Source: Peribacillus alkalitolerans (GTDB lineage Bacteria; Bacillota; Bacilli; Bacillales; DSM-1321). Taken from it: a DNA stretch of 64,000 nt. The notes under the pieces are model-generated. The model worked only from the letters and a program-made list of their open reading frames with translations. It had not been told where the DNA came from and made no database searches. The stretch spans positions 1 to 64,000 of the forward strand of contig NZ_JAAGVZ010000017.1 of assembly GCF_010882125.1 (NCBI RefSeq), given 5' to 3'. Shown in pieces: positions 62,956 to 64,000 of this stretch (positions are counted from its first letter, which is position 1; each line of letters opens with the position of its first letter). The position numbers and the translations under genes were made by a program.

Positions 62956-63732
62956 TTATTCTGCTATACTTCTTCTAAATAAAAAGACAGAAGCTAGGAA
63001 ACATATAAACGTTAATAACAATGTAAGGGCGAGAGATCCAATTAGATACTCTGAAAACTGACCTGAAACCAAATATTCTCCAACATACGAAGATAATTGG
63101 CCTGGACTCCAAGCCATTCGTTTAGACAATAAACCCCCGATAAGATTAATAATCATAATGATGACAACAGAGATAAATCCAATCATCATAGATGAAGAAA
63201 GAAAGCTATTTAAGAAAAGGAGAATGCTTATAACAAATAAGATCCAAACTGAATAGATTAACACGCTGTTGATAAATTCTTCAAACGGGATTTTTCCAAA
63301 CAATATCGAGGTATAATACCAGCTTGATAGAGAGCCTAAAATAATAGATGGAATGATTAAAATGATTGATGCAATCCATTTACTAGATATAAAGTTCACA
63401 TATGAAACCGGTTTGACTAGTATCATCGAAATTACTCCGCTTTTTCTTTCATTTGAAACACTTCCCATATTCAACAAAACAATAACAAGGATCCCTAAGA
63501 GGTTATATTGATTCAATGACATAAAGAAAACTTCCGGGGCAGCTGGAGTTGGGATTGAGACTACCGCCCCCTCTGGCAGACCTCCAGCACTTTTTAAAAT
63601 ATCAGGTAAAAAGTACGTTGTAATTGGGTCGGTTAAGCCGATTAGAATAAAGGTAATTGGAACCCAAATAATTCGATAATTCCGTACCATTTCCAGCCAT
63701 TCTTTTTGAACAAGAGTAAATAATTGCTTCAT
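62956..63732 (-). CDS. ABC-2 type transporter permease
   Basis: 258 residues with six predicted membrane helices in the ABC-2 export pattern: a short cytosolic start (MKQLFTLVQKEWLEMVRNYR), an extracellular loop with the Pro-rich PEGAVVSIPTPAAPEVFF after helix 1, and the cytosolic NERKSGVISMILVKPVSYV coupling segment between helices 2 and 3. Works with the ATPase encoded immediately upstream (4-bp overlap). Substrate unknown; such pairs export drugs, peptides or wall components. Confidence 0.85.
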   Translation of the reverse strand: MKQLFTLVQKEWLEMVRNYRIIWVPITFILIGLTDPITTYFLPDILKSAGGLPEGAVVSIPTPAAPEVFFMSLNQYNLLGILVIVLLNMGSVSNERKSGVISMILVKPVSYVNFISSKWIASIILIIPSIILGSLSSWYYTSILFGKIPFEEFINSVLIYSVWILFVISILLFLNSFLSSSMMIGFISVVIIMIINLIGGLLSKRMAWSPGQLSSYVGEYLVSGQFSEYLIGSLALTLLLTFICFLASVFLFRRSIAE

Positions 63733-64000
63733 TGCTTAACCACCTTCATAAATAAATCTTCAAGGTCTAAGTTGGATACTTCCATTTTCACAACAGGAAT
63801 TTCAGCTTCGAGGACCCAGCCTAAAATGGTTTTTCGCCCCGCTAATATCGCATCAGTCTCACAAATGACTTGCTTTCCTTGGACAATGATATCGTTAAAA
63901 ATTCCGCTATCGTTCAACGGGCCAACAAACTGGGCTAATTCGATACTAGCCTCCACTTTAATTTTTCCAACTTGATTTTTCTCTTTTAATTCTTGGATTG
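63729..64000 (-). CDS. ABC-2 transporter ATP-binding protein, C-terminal part
   Basis: The last 89 or so residues of an ATPase subunit; the frame runs open through the window edge, so the catalytic motifs lie outside. The visible part (KVEASIELAQFVGPLNDSGI ... AGRKTILGWVLEAEIPVVKM ... NLDLEDLFMKVVKQ) is the regulatory tail usual in ABC-2 ATPases, with the terminal NLDLEDLFM motif. Its stop overlaps the permease start by 4 bp, a translational coupling signal. Confidence 0.8.
   Translation of the reverse strand, partial: IQELKEKNQVGKIKVEASIELAQFVGPLNDSGIFNDIIVQGKQVICETDAILAGRKTILGWVLEAEIPVVKMEVSNLDLEDLFMKVVKQ

Overview
The window reads as chromosome of a low-GC Gram-positive endospore former of the Bacillaceae. 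Evidence: strong AGGAGG-type ribosome binding sites, ATG/GTG/TTG starts, and recognisable Bacillus relatives of RacA, TnrA, YuxL, YdfJ, YkpA, YitJ, CvfB/YitL, YtiB, Ku and LigD. Unlike Bacillus subtilis 168 it carries a glyoxylate shunt (aceBA) and a complete livJHMGF transporter. Genus and species cannot be fixed from this window. No rRNA, tRNA or CRISPR array was found.

Layout. 0-5 kb: the 5' end of a group II intron running off the left edge, inserted just behind the terminator of an acetyltransferase gene; then an M29 aminopeptidase and an UPF1-like helicase. 5-9 kb: aceB-aceA and racA with a sigma-H-like promoter. 9-18 kb: YuxL peptidase, a membrane histidine kinase, a LysM/3D wall protein, a small zinc-ribbon protein, an MMPL transporter and CvfB. 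18-25 kb: a MutS2-like protein without Smr domain, an M20 hydrolase, a small lipoprotein, a lone phage-type holin and the ABC-F protein YkpA. 25-31 kb: a degraded gene, a DUF3889 protein, an MFS exporter with a leader peptide, bioY under a BirA operator, a small-molecule kinase, a hemolysin III protein and an ArsR-DUF2087 regulator with a phased operator. 31-38 kb: a lipoprotein LCP enzyme and the livJHMGF operon divergent from tnrA, with TnrA and CodY-like sites between them. 38-48 kb: a VOC protein lacking a normal start codon, odhAB, mnmH, a polysaccharide deacetylase and an ABC exporter with its own leader peptide. 48-53 kb: yitJ-metH under a SAM riboswitch. 54-60 kb: MOSC protein, a putative type I toxin-antitoxin locus with a LexA-like box, a predicted small RNA, PAP2 phosphatase and divergent ku/ligD lying between two near-identical 250-bp direct repeats, and a DUF3892 gene with a second LexA-like box. 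60-64 kb: dapF, a carbonic anhydrase, a membrane protein and the end of an ABC-2 exporter operon.

Functional links. AceBA with OdhAB set flow between the TCA cycle and the glyoxylate bypass. TnrA and LivJHMGF join nitrogen sensing to branched-chain amino acid uptake. YitJ-MetH carry out folate- and cobalamin-dependent methionine synthesis under SAM control.

The most unusual signals are (1) two unrelated exporters, MFS and ABC, each preceded by a short leader ORF and three mutually exclusive RNA segments, the last containing the exporter's ribosome binding site; (2) the possibly SOS-linked toxin/sRNA/NHEJ neighbourhood at 54.7-60.0 kb; (3) the bidirectional TnrA/CodY control region; and (4) a family of GC-rich interspersed repeats with seven full or partial copies.
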